Source: Trinickia symbiotica
Lineage (GTDB): Bacteria > Pseudomonadota > Gammaproteobacteria > Burkholderiales > Burkholderiaceae
Assembly: GCF_002934455.1 (NCBI RefSeq)
Contig: NZ_PTIR01000019.1
Span: 1-64,000 of the forward strand
Length of the DNA stretch: 64,000 nt
Direction of reading: 5' to 3'
Position 1 is the stretch's first letter. Each line of letters begins with the position of its first letter. A program made the position numbers and the translations under genes. The notes under the pieces were generated by a model. That model made no database searches. It saw only the letters and a list, made by a program, of their open reading frames with translations, and had not been told where the DNA came from. Shown here one piece after another: positions 27,956 to 36,747 of the stretch.

Positions 27956-28927
27956 TCAGGCGCCCCACACTTCGCGGAAGACGCGTACCCAGTTCTCGCC
28001 CATGATCTTGCGGATGCGCCCCTCGCTCCAGCCCGCGCGCTCCATCGCGGCGGTCAGGTTCGGGAACTCCCCGATCGTGCGAATGCCTTCCGGGTTGACG
28101 ACCTTGCCGAAGTTCGTGAGACGCCGATAGCGGCCCTTGTCGTGCGTGAGCCAGTCGAAGAAATCGACGCTATAGCCCTGCGTGAAGTCGGTGCCGATAC
28201 CGACTGCGTCCTCGCCGACGACGTTGACGACGTAATCGATCGCCTCGATGTAATCGTCGATCGTCGCGTCGATGCCGCGCTTCAAGAACGGGGCGAACAT
28301 CGTCACGCCGACGAAACCGCCCGCATCCGCGATCTCCTTCAGCTGAGCGTCGCTCTTGTTGCGCGGATGCTCCTTGAGCCCGGATGGCAGGCAGTGCGAA
28401 TAGCAGACGGGCTTCTTCGAGAATGCGATGGCCTCGGACGACGTATTGCCACCGACGTGCGACAGATCGACCATGATCCCGACGCGGTTCATCTCGGTGA
28501 TGACTTCACGCCCGAAATCCGAAAGCCCGCCGTCACGCTCGTAGCAGCCGGTGCCGACGAGGTTCTGCGTGTTGTAGCAAAGCTGTACGACGCGAACGCC
28601 CATATCCGCGAACGCCTCGATGTAACCGAGGTTGTCCTCAAATGCATGGGCATTCTGAAAACCGAGGATGATGCCCGTCTTGTTCTCTCGCTTGGCTCCC
28701 GCGATATCGTCCGTCGTGCGCACGAGCGTCAGGATTTCGCTGTGCGCGCGGATCTGTTGCTTCATCTGCGCAATGTTGTCGACCGTCTTCGCGAAGCTCT
28801 CCCAGACGGACACGGTGCAGTTCGCGGCCGTGATGCCGCCTTTGCGCATGTCCTCGAAGACGGATTGATCGAACTTCGAGATGTTGAGGCCGTCGATGAT
28901 GATGCTGTTCTCGTGCAGAGTGGACAT
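27956..28927 (-). CDS. Membrane-dipeptidase-family (M19) protein of the betaine operon
   Basis: A 323-residue renal-dipeptidase-like protein. The M19 metal-ligand pattern is partly altered: the usual DGHxD start is IIDGLNIS here. VDLSHVGGNTSSEAI, PVCYSHC and VGIGTDFTQGY are retained. It equals the dipeptidase-like gene that sits next to dgcA in Pseudomonas. Because the first His/Asp ligands are missing, it may hydrolyse an unusual amide or have another role in betaine use. The GGAGCAAGCG ribosome site begins just after the glyA stop. Confidence 0.85.
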   Translation of the reverse strand: MSTLHENSIIIDGLNISKFDQSVFEDMRKGGITAANCTVSVWESFAKTVDNIAQMKQQIRAHSEILTLVRTTDDIAGAKRENKTGIILGFQNAHAFEDNLGYIEAFADMGVRVVQLCYNTQNLVGTGCYERDGGLSDFGREVITEMNRVGIMVDLSHVGGNTSSEAIAFSKKPVCYSHCLPSGLKEHPRNKSDAQLKEIADAGGFVGVTMFAPFLKRGIDATIDDYIEAIDYVVNVVGEDAVGIGTDFTQGYSVDFFDWLTHDKGRYRRLTNFGKVVNPEGIRTIGEFPNLTAAMERAGWSEGRIRKIMGENWVRVFREVWGA

Positions 28928-28942
28928 CGCTTGCTCCGGTGC

Positions 28943-30229
28943 TTAGACGCGTGAGGGATAGATCGGGAAGCGTTCGCAAAGCGCGAATATCTCGCGGCGC
29001 ACGCGCTGCTCCGTTTCGGCATGGCCGTCCGGGTGATGCGTGAGCGCATCGAGTACCTCGAGAATCAGGCGGCCGATCTGGCTGAATTCCGCCACGCCGA
29101 ATCCGCGCGAAGTACCGGCCGGCGTGCCGAGGCGAACGCCCGATGTCACGGTCGGCTTTTCCGTGTCGAACGGAATGCCGTTTTTGTTGCAAGTGATGCC
29201 CGCCCGCTCGAGCGCGACTTCGACTTGCGTGCCTTTCAGTCCCTTGGGACGCAGATCGACGAGCAAGAGGTGATTGTCGGTGCCGCCCGTGACGAGATCG
29301 ACGCCGCCCTCACGCAAGACGGCACCGAGCGCCTGTGCGTTTGCGAGCACGCTGTCGATGTACTGCTTGAAGCTGGGTTCGAGCGCCTCGCCGAACGCGA
29401 CGGCCTTGCCGGCGATCACGTGCATCAGCGGGCCGCCTTGCAGGCCGGGGAACACAGCCGAGTTGATCTTCTTGGCGACGTCTTCGTCGTTCGTCAGCAC
29501 GAACCCGCCGCGAGGGCCGCGCAGCGTCTTGTGCGTGGTCGATGTCACGACGTGGGCATGCTCGATCGGATTCGGATGACGGCCGGCGGCGATCACGCCC
29601 GCGATGTGAGCCATGTCGACCATCAGCTTCGCACCGACGCTATCCGCGATGGCGCGAAAGCGCGCGAAGTCGAGTACGCGCGGGTAGGCCGAGAAGCCGG
29701 CGATGATGAGGCTCGGCTTGTGCTCGCGGGCGAGCTCCTCGATTCTGTCGTAGTCGATGCGCATCGTCTCGCGATCGACGCCGTACTGGACAGCGTTGAA
29801 CCATTTGCCCGACAACGCGGGCTTCGCGCCGTGCGTGAGGTGGCCGCCCGCGTCGAGCGACATGCCGAGAATCGTATCGCCGGGCTTCGCGAGCGCGAGC
29901 ATGACGGAGCCGTTCGCCTGCGCGCCGGAATGAGGCTGCACATTCGCATAGCCGGCGTTGAAGAGCTTCTTGACGCGCTCGATCGCGAGCGCTTCGACTT
30001 CGTCGACGAACTCGCAGCCGCCGTAGTAGCGTTTGCCCGGATAGCCTTCGGCGTATTTGTTGGTCAGTACGGAGCCTTGCGCTTCGAGCACCGCGTGAGA
30101 AACGATATTCTCCGAGGCAATCAGCTCGACCTGCGATTGCTGGCGCTCCAGTTCCTTCAGGATGGCGCCGCGGACGCGCGCGTCGCGCTCGGCGAGAGTC
30201 TGCGTGAAAAACGACTGTGTATTCGACAT
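28943..30229 (-). CDS. glyA: Serine hydroxymethyltransferase
   Basis: A 428-residue PLP enzyme interconverting glycine plus 5,10-methylene-tetrahydrofolate and serine. Signatures are [45 protein letters not shown], and [13 protein letters not shown] with the PLP-binding Lys near residue 230. As first gene of the betaine run it would use the glycine and one-carbon units released by demethylation to make serine. It is probably a pathway-specific copy in addition to a housekeeping glyA elsewhere. Confidence 0.93.
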   Translation of the reverse strand: MSNTQSFFTQTLAERDARVRGAILKELERQQSQVELIASENIVSHAVLEAQGSVLTNKYAEGYPGKRYYGGCEFVDEVEALAIERVKKLFNAGYANVQPHSGAQANGSVMLALAKPGDTILGMSLDAGGHLTHGAKPALSGKWFNAVQYGVDRETMRIDYDRIEELAREHKPSLIIAGFSAYPRVLDFARFRAIADSVGAKLMVDMAHIAGVIAAGRHPNPIEHAHVVTSTTHKTLRGPRGGFVLTNDEDVAKKINSAVFPGLQGGPLMHVIAGKAVAFGEALEPSFKQYIDSVLANAQALGAVLREGGVDLVTGGTDNHLLLVDLRPKGLKGTQVEVALERAGITCNKNGIPFDTEKPTVTSGVRLGTPAGTSRGFGVAEFSQIGRLILEVLDALTHHPDGHAETEQRVRREIFALCERFPIYPSRV

Positions 30230-30596
30230 GACGTTTCCGTAGTGGGGTCCTGCGCAGCGCCGCGCCAGGCTTGGCTTGACTTGTGGCGCCGCCGGCTTTC
30301 GTTGACGACGGCTCTATTCTTGTCGTTCGCCTTTGGCGGGGATTGATGAATTCAGACGCGTTCTTTGCCTTTTACGACACATACGTCCGTTTTGGACAAG
30401 TCGCCGCCACGCACCACGGCGGCGCCGCTTATGCGCCCAGCGGAAGCGCCTCACGCACGATGGCGGTGCGGCATGCCGCTCCGGCCCTTATGCCGGTTAG
30501 GGTTAAGCCGTATGGCATGCTTGTTGCCACGAATCGGACAATGCAAGAGCCGAATCCCCACATCGGCGGCAACACCGAGGATCGAAGGAACGCCCC
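30230..30596. promoter_or_regulatory. Divergent control region between the betaine superoperon and gbdR
   Basis: No gene. The palindrome GCGGCATGCCGC (30468-30479) is followed within 50 bases by further ATGCCG and GGCATGC half-site-like motifs (about 30495-30520). These are candidates for binding by the divergent GbdR-like activator. GAAGGA at about 30583-30589 is the gbdR ribosome site. Confidence 0.5.
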
Positions 30597-31616
30597 ATGT
30601 CAACCGACCGTACCGCGTCGCTCGCGAAGTTCGCGTTTATGGCTCTGCCGAACTTCACGATGATCGCGTTCTCGAACGCGATCGAAGTGCTCAGGATGGC
30701 CAACTATCTGAGCGGAGAGACGCTTTATCGCTGGTCGGTCGTCAGCCCCGACGGTGGGCCGGTCACCGCCAGCAACGGGCTTTCGGTCGAGACGGTCCCG
30801 GTCAGCTCGCTCGAGCAAGTTCCCGACGTCGTGTTCGTCTGCGGCGGCATCGACGTGCAGCATTCGACGACGCCGGCGCATCTTTCCGAACTGCGCCGCT
30901 TCGCGCGCTCGGGCGTCGTGCTGGGCAGCCTCTGCACCGGCACGTATGCGCTTGCGCGGGCCGGGCTGCTCGACGGCTACGCTTGCGCGATCCACTGGGA
31001 GAACATGTCCGCGCTGAAAGAAGAGTTCCCTGGAACGCGGTTCTTGAAGGAGCTTTTCGTCATCGATCGCGATCGCGTGACTTGCACGGGAGGCGTCGCG
31101 CCGCTCGACATGATGCTGCATCTGATCGCGCCGCGTGTGGGGACGGCGCGCGTGACGCAAATCGCGGAGCAGTTCATCGTCGAGCACGTGCGCGATCCGA
31201 AGGCGCAGCAGCGCATGCCGCTCGTGGCTCGGCTCGGCTCGGCGAACAAGTCGCTCTTCGAAGTGATCTCGCTGATGGAGAGCAACATCGAAGAGCCGCT
31301 CTCGCGCGAGGAGCTCGCCAGACTGGCGAATATGTCGCAGCGGCAACTGCAACGGCTTTTCCGCGAGCATCTCGGAATGACGCCGACCCACTACTACCTG
31401 ACGCTACGGTTGCGGCGCGCACGCGAGCTGCTGCTGCAAACCGACATGTCGATCATGCATATCACGATGGCTTGCGGGTTTCAGTCGGCCTGTCATTTCA
31501 GCAAGAGCTATCGCGACGCGTTTGGAACCGCGCCGACGCGCGAGCGCCGCAAGCAAGTCGCGCCGCTCGCGACCGGCGGCGTGACGATCGACAAGGGCCT
31601 CGCATTCCACGCCTGA
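30597..31616 (+). CDS. gbdR: GbdR-like AraC-family activator with DJ-1/GATase domain
   Basis: A 339-residue regulator. Residues about 10-180 form a DJ-1/PfpI-like domain with a Cys elbow (SLCTGTYALARAGLLDG) that in GbdR senses glycine betaine or dimethylglycine. Residues about 225-320 form the AraC double helix-turn-helix (LARLANMSQRQLQRLFREH, ITMACGFQSACHFSKSYRDA). It is divergent from glyA and the gbc/dgc run, the place expected for their activator. Other GATase-AraC proteins (carnitine, arginine, proline sensors) look similar, but context favours GbdR. Confidence 0.85.
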   Translation: MSTDRTASLAKFAFMALPNFTMIAFSNAIEVLRMANYLSGETLYRWSVVSPDGGPVTASNGLSVETVPVSSLEQVPDVVFVCGGIDVQHSTTPAHLSELRRFARSGVVLGSLCTGTYALARAGLLDGYACAIHWENMSALKEEFPGTRFLKELFVIDRDRVTCTGGVAPLDMMLHLIAPRVGTARVTQIAEQFIVEHVRDPKAQQRMPLVARLGSANKSLFEVISLMESNIEEPLSREELARLANMSQRQLQRLFREHLGMTPTHYYLTLRLRRARELLLQTDMSIMHITMACGFQSACHFSKSYRDAFGTAPTRERRKQVAPLATGGVTIDKGLAFHA

Positions 31617-31979
31617 GGCCATCGCGCGTCTCTCGCAACACATACGGCCTGGCCGTCTTGGCCGGATCGTAAGCCTTACCACAAGGGCGGCCCGTTGAAC
31701 GGCACGCTCACCCGCCCATCCATCCTTCCTGGCCGTAGCTTCCGCTTCCCGGTCGCGAATCGGCGATCGGCATAGCGCATTTCGCACCGCCGCGTGCGCC
31801 CAAGCGCGCCGCCTCCGCGAACCCGTCCGCTCCTCCGAATCAAGCCAACGCCCGCTAAACTTCTTACGAACGCTATTGCGAATGATTCCCATTTCGATTA
31901 CTGTTCACCCGTCTTCACCGAAAAACGTGCAGACCCGAAAACACCCGCACCGATCATCAAGAAGAGGAAATCCATCGTC
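31617..31979. other. Promoter region of the siderophore operon
   Basis: No supported gene. It carries the Fur box at 31878-31896; AGAGGAAA just before 31980 is the ribosome site of the receptor gene. Confidence 0.55.
31878..31896 (+). promoter_or_regulatory. Fur box
   Basis: A 19-base element centred on AATGATTCCCATT, matching the Fur consensus (AATGAT..TCATT core) at 11 of 19 positions by my count. It stands about 85 bases upstream of the TonB receptor start and predicts repression in iron-replete cells. Confidence 0.7.
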
Positions 31980-34238
31980 ATGCAGTGGCATCGCAGCGCC
32001 AGGGCCGGCGCCATAGGTCGGCCAGCATCTTCGTCGGCGGCCTCGCCTTCGCCGGCTCCATCGCGGCTCTCGACGGCCGTTCGCCTTCTGTTCGCCGGGG
32101 CTCTCGCCGCCGGCTTCGCGCAAAGCTATGCGCAAACCGCTGCTGAAGCCACCGAGGAGGCGAGCGCAACGAAGAAGACGCAGACCGAGCATGCATTGCC
32201 GGCGGTTGTCGTTCGAGCCCAGGCATCGACGGAATTGCCGCCCGCCTTGCCCGGCGGCCAGCTCGCGCAAGGCGGACGCTTAGGACTCCTGGGCAATAAG
32301 AGCATCACCGATACGCCGTTCAGCGTGACGAACTATACGTCGCAAACGATGCAAGACGAGAACGCCACCACGCTTGCGGAAGTCGTCGGCAAAGATCCAT
32401 CGAGCCGCTTCACCGGGCAGATCGGCGGCGTGACCGATTCGTTCTACATCCGCGGTTTCCCAATCAACGAAGGCAACATCAGCGAGATCGCCTTCGACGG
32501 CGTCTATGGCGTTTCCCCCAACTACCACCTCTTCACCGAATACCTCGAGCGCGTCGAAATACTCAAAGGCCCGGGGGCGCTCTTATACGGGATGTCGCCG
32601 AATAGCGGCGTCGGGGGCGTGGTCAACGTCGTGCCCAAGCGGCCGCTCAACAAGGACTTGACTCGCGTCACGCTCGACTATGCTTCGGACTCCCAAGTAG
32701 GTGAATCAGTCGACCTGAGCCGCCGGTTCGGCAGCGAGCGACAGTTCGGCATTCGTTTCAACGGCTTGCATCGACAAGGCGAGACGGCCCTCGACAATCA
32801 AAAGTCGCGAGCGGAAGTCGGCCACTTGTCGCTCGATTATCAAGGCGAACGCTTGCGTGCATCGCTCGATCTGATCGAGCAATACCAGTGGGTCGATGCG
32901 CCCACGCGGCCGTTCCTCGTCGCGCCGGGCCTCCCCGTGCCGGACGCGCCCGATGGCCGTCGCAACGTCAGTCAGCCGTGGGGTTGGTGGAAAGCCAACG
33001 AAATGTCGACGCTGCTGCATGCCGAATACGACGTCAACGATGCCTTGACGGTGTTCGCCGACGCAGGCGGCGCGAAAACCGATGTCGCGCGTTTCTCGGA
33101 TCAGACGCCGACGATCCTCGATGCACTCGGCAACACGTCGTCGACTCCGTTCAACGCCAAGTTCCAGGTCAACCGCTCGACCGCCGATACGGGTTTGCGC
33201 GCCCGCTTCGATACGGGGCCCGTCAAGCATGCCGTCGTGTTCCAAGCCAGCGCCTATCAGGACCGCGTCGCGAGCGCGAACAACACGGGCCGCGCCATTC
33301 TTTCGAACATCTATTCGCCGGTTGCGAGCGCGGAGCCGAACGTGGCCGCGCCAACGCGCGTGCCGAAAATATCGGCGTCCACCTTGACGGGCCTTGCGCT
33401 CGCGGACACATTGAGCGCATTCGACGAACGCGTCCAATTGACGCTCGGCGTCAGGCAGCAGCATGTGCAATCGGACAACTTCAACGCGACGACGGGCGCC
33501 CGCTCTTCATCGTATAACGACAGTGCCGTCACGCCGCTCGCCGGCATCGTCGTAAAACCTTGGCGGAACGTCTCGCTCTACGCGAATTACATCGAAGGCC
33601 TGAGCAAGGGCGACATCGCACCGGTCACAGCGTCGAATGCCGGACAGGTCTTCGCACCGTACAAGACGCAACAGCAGGAAGTCGGTGTCAAGGCGGAGTT
33701 CGGCGGCGTTCTAGCAACGCTCGCGGCGTTCAGGATCACGAAGCCGAGCGGGCAGCTGTTCGGCACGACGTTCGCCGTGGATAGCGAACAGCGCAATCAG
33801 GGCATCGAGCTGAACGTCTCCGGCGAGCCAGTCAACGGCGTGCGGCTTCTCGGCGGCGTGACCTGGATCGATGCAACGCTCACCAAAACGAACAGTCAGG
33901 CGACGCTAGGAAACCGCCCCGTCGGCGTTCCGGGTTGGATGGCCAACGCGAGCGCCGAATGGGACACCCCCTGGATCAGCGGCCTGACGCTGACGAGCGC
34001 CGTCAACCTCACGGGCCGCGAGTACGTCGATCAAGCGAATACGCAGTCCGTCCCCGCTTGGACGACGTTCGACTTCGGCGCGCGCTACAAGACGAAGATT
34101 TATGGCAAATCGACCACATGGCGCGCCGGCGTCCTCAACGCGTTCGATCGCCGATACTGGGCGGGCGTTGCATCGTTCGGCACGGTTTCGCTCGGCGCGC
34201 CGAGAACGGTCTTCATGTCCGCTTCCGTGGACTTTTGA
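31980..34238 (+). CDS. TonB-dependent ferric-siderophore receptor
   Basis: A 752-residue outer-membrane receptor. An unusually long signal sequence (hydrophobic RLLFAGALAAGFAQSYA near residue 40) precedes the plug. The plug has SVTNYTSQTMQDENATTL, DSFYIRGFPI, and ERVEILKGPGALLYGMSPNSG, which is diagnostic of siderophore receptors. The beta-barrel ends FMSASVDF with the terminal aromatic residue needed for BAM insertion. The ATG at 31980 is preceded by AGAGGAAA. It is first in the operon, so it is the likely receptor for the siderophore made by the next four genes. There is no N-terminal signalling domain and no adjacent sigma or anti-sigma pair. Confidence 0.92.
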   Translation: MQWHRSARAGAIGRPASSSAASPSPAPSRLSTAVRLLFAGALAAGFAQSYAQTAAEATEEASATKKTQTEHALPAVVVRAQASTELPPALPGGQLAQGGRLGLLGNKSITDTPFSVTNYTSQTMQDENATTLAEVVGKDPSSRFTGQIGGVTDSFYIRGFPINEGNISEIAFDGVYGVSPNYHLFTEYLERVEILKGPGALLYGMSPNSGVGGVVNVVPKRPLNKDLTRVTLDYASDSQVGESVDLSRRFGSERQFGIRFNGLHRQGETALDNQKSRAEVGHLSLDYQGERLRASLDLIEQYQWVDAPTRPFLVAPGLPVPDAPDGRRNVSQPWGWWKANEMSTLLHAEYDVNDALTVFADAGGAKTDVARFSDQTPTILDALGNTSSTPFNAKFQVNRSTADTGLRARFDTGPVKHAVVFQASAYQDRVASANNTGRAILSNIYSPVASAEPNVAAPTRVPKISASTLTGLALADTLSAFDERVQLTLGVRQQHVQSDNFNATTGARSSSYNDSAVTPLAGIVVKPWRNVSLYANYIEGLSKGDIAPVTASNAGQVFAPYKTQQQEVGVKAEFGGVLATLAAFRITKPSGQLFGTTFAVDSEQRNQGIELNVSGEPVNGVRLLGGVTWIDATLTKTNSQATLGNRPVGVPGWMANASAEWDTPWISGLTLTSAVNLTGREYVDQANTQSVPAWTTFDFGARYKTKIYGKSTTWRAGVLNAFDRRYWAGVASFGTVSLGAPRTVFMSASVDF

Positions 34239-34252
34239 CGACATCGGCGATC

Positions 34253-35710
34253 ATGCATCCCGCCCGCTTTTCACCGCCGCTTCCGGGCATCTCGTCGCGC
34301 AGTCTCGTCATCGAAGGCAAGACGCTTGCGCCGCTCGTTCATCGCTACGTGGCGCGACTCGTCGACGAATGGCCCGAGCGGATCCGATCGCTCGTCGCAC
34401 AGTTCGGCTCGCCGCTCAACATCGTCTTGCCGAACGTGCTCGTCGAGAACGTCGATGCGTTGCGCGCCGTGCTCCGTGAGCACGCGCTGCCGTTCGAGAT
34501 GTTCTATGGCGCCAAGGTCAACAAATCGAATGCGTTGGTGCGCGCCGCCGTGGAATCGGGGATCGGCGTGGATGTGTCGAGCCTCTACGAGCTCAGAGAT
34601 GCGCTCCGCTGTGGCGCTGACGGTAGCCGGCTCTGCGCGACCGGCCCCGCGAAGACACGCGTGTTTCATGCGGCACTGATCGGCGCGGGTGCGCTCATCG
34701 CGATCGATTCACGCGAGGAGTTCGACGATCTGCTCTCGCTCGCATGTGAAATCGCCGCGGAACGTCCCACGCGAATCCTGCTGCGCTATCAGCCTCATGC
34801 TTATCGTGCGAGCCGCTTCGGGATGACGGCGGCCGACCTGCTCGTCTGCCTGTGCCGCGTTGCCGCTGTACCCGAGATGCTTCAGTTCGAGGGGTTCCAT
34901 TTTCATCTATCCGGCTATCGATACGAATCGCGCGTCGAGGCAATCACCGAATTGGCGCCGCTTATCGACGCGGCGCGTGCGCTTGGCCTCTCGCCGCGAT
35001 TGATCGACATCGGCGGCGGGATGCCGGTTCGATATGTCGATAGCGCGCTCTACAACGCGTTTTTGTTGAATCAGCGTGAAGCCGACTATCGACATTCGCG
35101 CGTTCCGTCCTCGTTCTATCCCTACGGCGGCAACTTGGGCGCGACCGAATGGCTCGACCGCCTGCTCACATCGTCGTGTGCCCCGGGCTTGTCCGTGGCT
35201 CGATATCTGAACCGCGAAAATCTGACCCTCGCGCTCGAGCCCGGACGCAGCCTGGTCGATCAGGCCGCGCTTTCCGTGTTCCGCATCACGCGCGTCAAGT
35301 CGCTTGCGAACGGCACGCTGGTCGTCTTCGCGGAAGGCAGCAGCTTCAGCGCCTGTGAAACCTGGTTTGGCTCGGAGTTTCTCGTCGACCCGATCCTCAT
35401 CGCCACAGATGAAGCCTACGAAGCCGACGATAGCGCGCGGCACCGCGGCACGTCGCGCGCAACCGTGCCCGCCTACATCGCCGGGCACAGTTGCCTCGAC
35501 GAAGACGTGATCACGAATCGCTACGTCCATTTTCCGAAGCGGCCCAAAGCCGGAGACCTGCTCGTTTATGCCAACACGGCTGGCTACCAGATGGACCTGC
35601 TCGAAAACGAGTTTCATCGCCACCCCATGCCGTGCCGCGTCGTCGCAAGCTTCGACGCCGCTGGCCGCATGGCAATCTCACCTGACGTTTCGCTGGAGGT
35701 ATCGGCATGA
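34253..35710 (+). CDS. PLP-dependent decarboxylase (DapDC/ornithine type III fold), siderophore pathway
   Basis: A 485-residue alanine-racemase-fold decarboxylase. The PLP Lys is K88 in FYGAKVNKSNALV. GFHFHLSGYR and LIDIGGGMPVRY form the phosphate-binding part, and LALEPGRSLVDQAALSVFRI and HSCLDEDV supply active-site residues from the partner subunit. Related siderophore enzymes include SbnH (acts on a citryl-diaminopropionate intermediate), PvsE and FslC. It starts 14 bases after the receptor stop and its own stop overlaps the next start. In a rhizobactin-type scheme it would remove the carboxyl of an N-(2-amino-2-carboxyethyl) amino acid to leave an aminoethyl group. The exact substrate is inference. 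Confidence 0.85.
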   Translation: MHPARFSPPLPGISSRSLVIEGKTLAPLVHRYVARLVDEWPERIRSLVAQFGSPLNIVLPNVLVENVDALRAVLREHALPFEMFYGAKVNKSNALVRAAVESGIGVDVSSLYELRDALRCGADGSRLCATGPAKTRVFHAALIGAGALIAIDSREEFDDLLSLACEIAAERPTRILLRYQPHAYRASRFGMTAADLLVCLCRVAAVPEMLQFEGFHFHLSGYRYESRVEAITELAPLIDAARALGLSPRLIDIGGGMPVRYVDSALYNAFLLNQREADYRHSRVPSSFYPYGGNLGATEWLDRLLTSSCAPGLSVARYLNRENLTLALEPGRSLVDQAALSVFRITRVKSLANGTLVVFAEGSSFSACETWFGSEFLVDPILIATDEAYEADDSARHRGTSRATVPAYIAGHSCLDEDVITNRYVHFPKRPKAGDLLVYANTAGYQMDLLENEFHRHPMPCRVVASFDAAGRMAISPDVSLEVSA

Positions 35711-36747
35711 TCTTGAACAAAGTCACCGATCTGATCGGCAATACGCCGATTCTCAGTCTCTCCGTTCCGGGAAGGCAGGCCAGGCTGCTGCTGAAGGTCG
35801 AAAAGAACAATCCGGGCGGAAGCATCAAGGACCGCATGGCGCGCAACATGGTTCTCGCCGCGCTGAAATCGGGCAGGCTCAAGCCCGGCGGCGTCATCGT
35901 CGAGTCCTCGTCGGGCAATACCGGCATCGGGCTTGCGATTGCCGCCGTCGAGTTCGGGATGCGCTTCATCGCTGTCGTCGATCATCATGCGGCCCCCGAC
36001 AAGATCGCCGTCATGCTCGCGCTCGGCGCCGAAATCCGTTATGTCGAAGGCGAGTATCGCGAGGACGAAGTCGCCGTCGTCGAGCGTCAGAGAATGGCAG
36101 CCGAGCTGGCCAGCGAAATCCCCGGCGCGGTCTTCATGAACCAGTCGGACAACGCCGCCAATGCGGGCGGTTATGCGGATTTCGTGCGCGAAGCCATCGG
36201 GCAAGCGGGGCACATCGACGCCTATGTGGGCTGCGTCGGCACGGGCGGCTCGATGACCGGCATCGCGCACGGATTGAAAGTTCACAACGCGGAGACGAAA
36301 ACGATCGCCGTCGAGCCGGACGGCTCGATCGTGTTCGGCCAGCCCGGGCACGCCTACTATCAGTCAGGCACCGGAACGCCGGCTGGCGATACGGTAGGTC
36401 TCGTGCTCGACTACAGCTGCATCGACCTGGGCGTGCAGGTTTCGGACGCACAGGCCTTCGAAACGGCCCGCTACGTCGCGCGCAAGACAGGGCTGCTGGT
36501 GGGCGGCTCGACCGGTGGCGTCATTTACAAGGCGCTCGAGTTCATCGATAGCGGCACCATCGGCGGGAACGTGCTCGTCGCCGTAGCGGACGGCGGCGAA
36601 AAGTACCTGCACACCGTCTTCAGCGAAGACTGGTTGCGCGAGCGCAACCTGCTCGACCCGCTCGTCTGGCAACAGCTCGACGAATGGCTCGGCGACGACC
36701 GCTCGATCGACAAGCCGCGCGAGACGCCACGGCTGCATCTCGCATGA
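35707..36747 (+). CDS. SbnA-like PLP synthase (cysteine-synthase fold)
   Basis: A 346-residue fold-type II PLP enzyme. The PLP Lys is K41 in NPGGSIKDRMA, the phosphate loop is SSSGNTGIGLA, and GCVGTGGSMTGIA and VADGGEKYLHTVFSEDW follow. The last motif resembles SbnA, which joins O-phosphoserine to the alpha-amine of glutamate, more than sulfide-using cysteine synthases. It lies between a decarboxylase and an opine dehydrogenase with ATGA overlaps on both sides. That indicates beta-replacement on serine by an amino acid to make a diaminopropionate-type C-N bond. No SbnB homologue (ornithine-cyclodeaminase fold) is present. Confidence 0.8.
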   Translation: MILNKVTDLIGNTPILSLSVPGRQARLLLKVEKNNPGGSIKDRMARNMVLAALKSGRLKPGGVIVESSSGNTGIGLAIAAVEFGMRFIAVVDHHAAPDKIAVMLALGAEIRYVEGEYREDEVAVVERQRMAAELASEIPGAVFMNQSDNAANAGGYADFVREAIGQAGHIDAYVGCVGTGGSMTGIAHGLKVHNAETKTIAVEPDGSIVFGQPGHAYYQSGTGTPAGDTVGLVLDYSCIDLGVQVSDAQAFETARYVARKTGLLVGGSTGGVIYKALEFIDSGTIGGNVLVAVADGGEKYLHTVFSEDWLRERNLLDPLVWQQLDEWLGDDRSIDKPRETPRLHLA

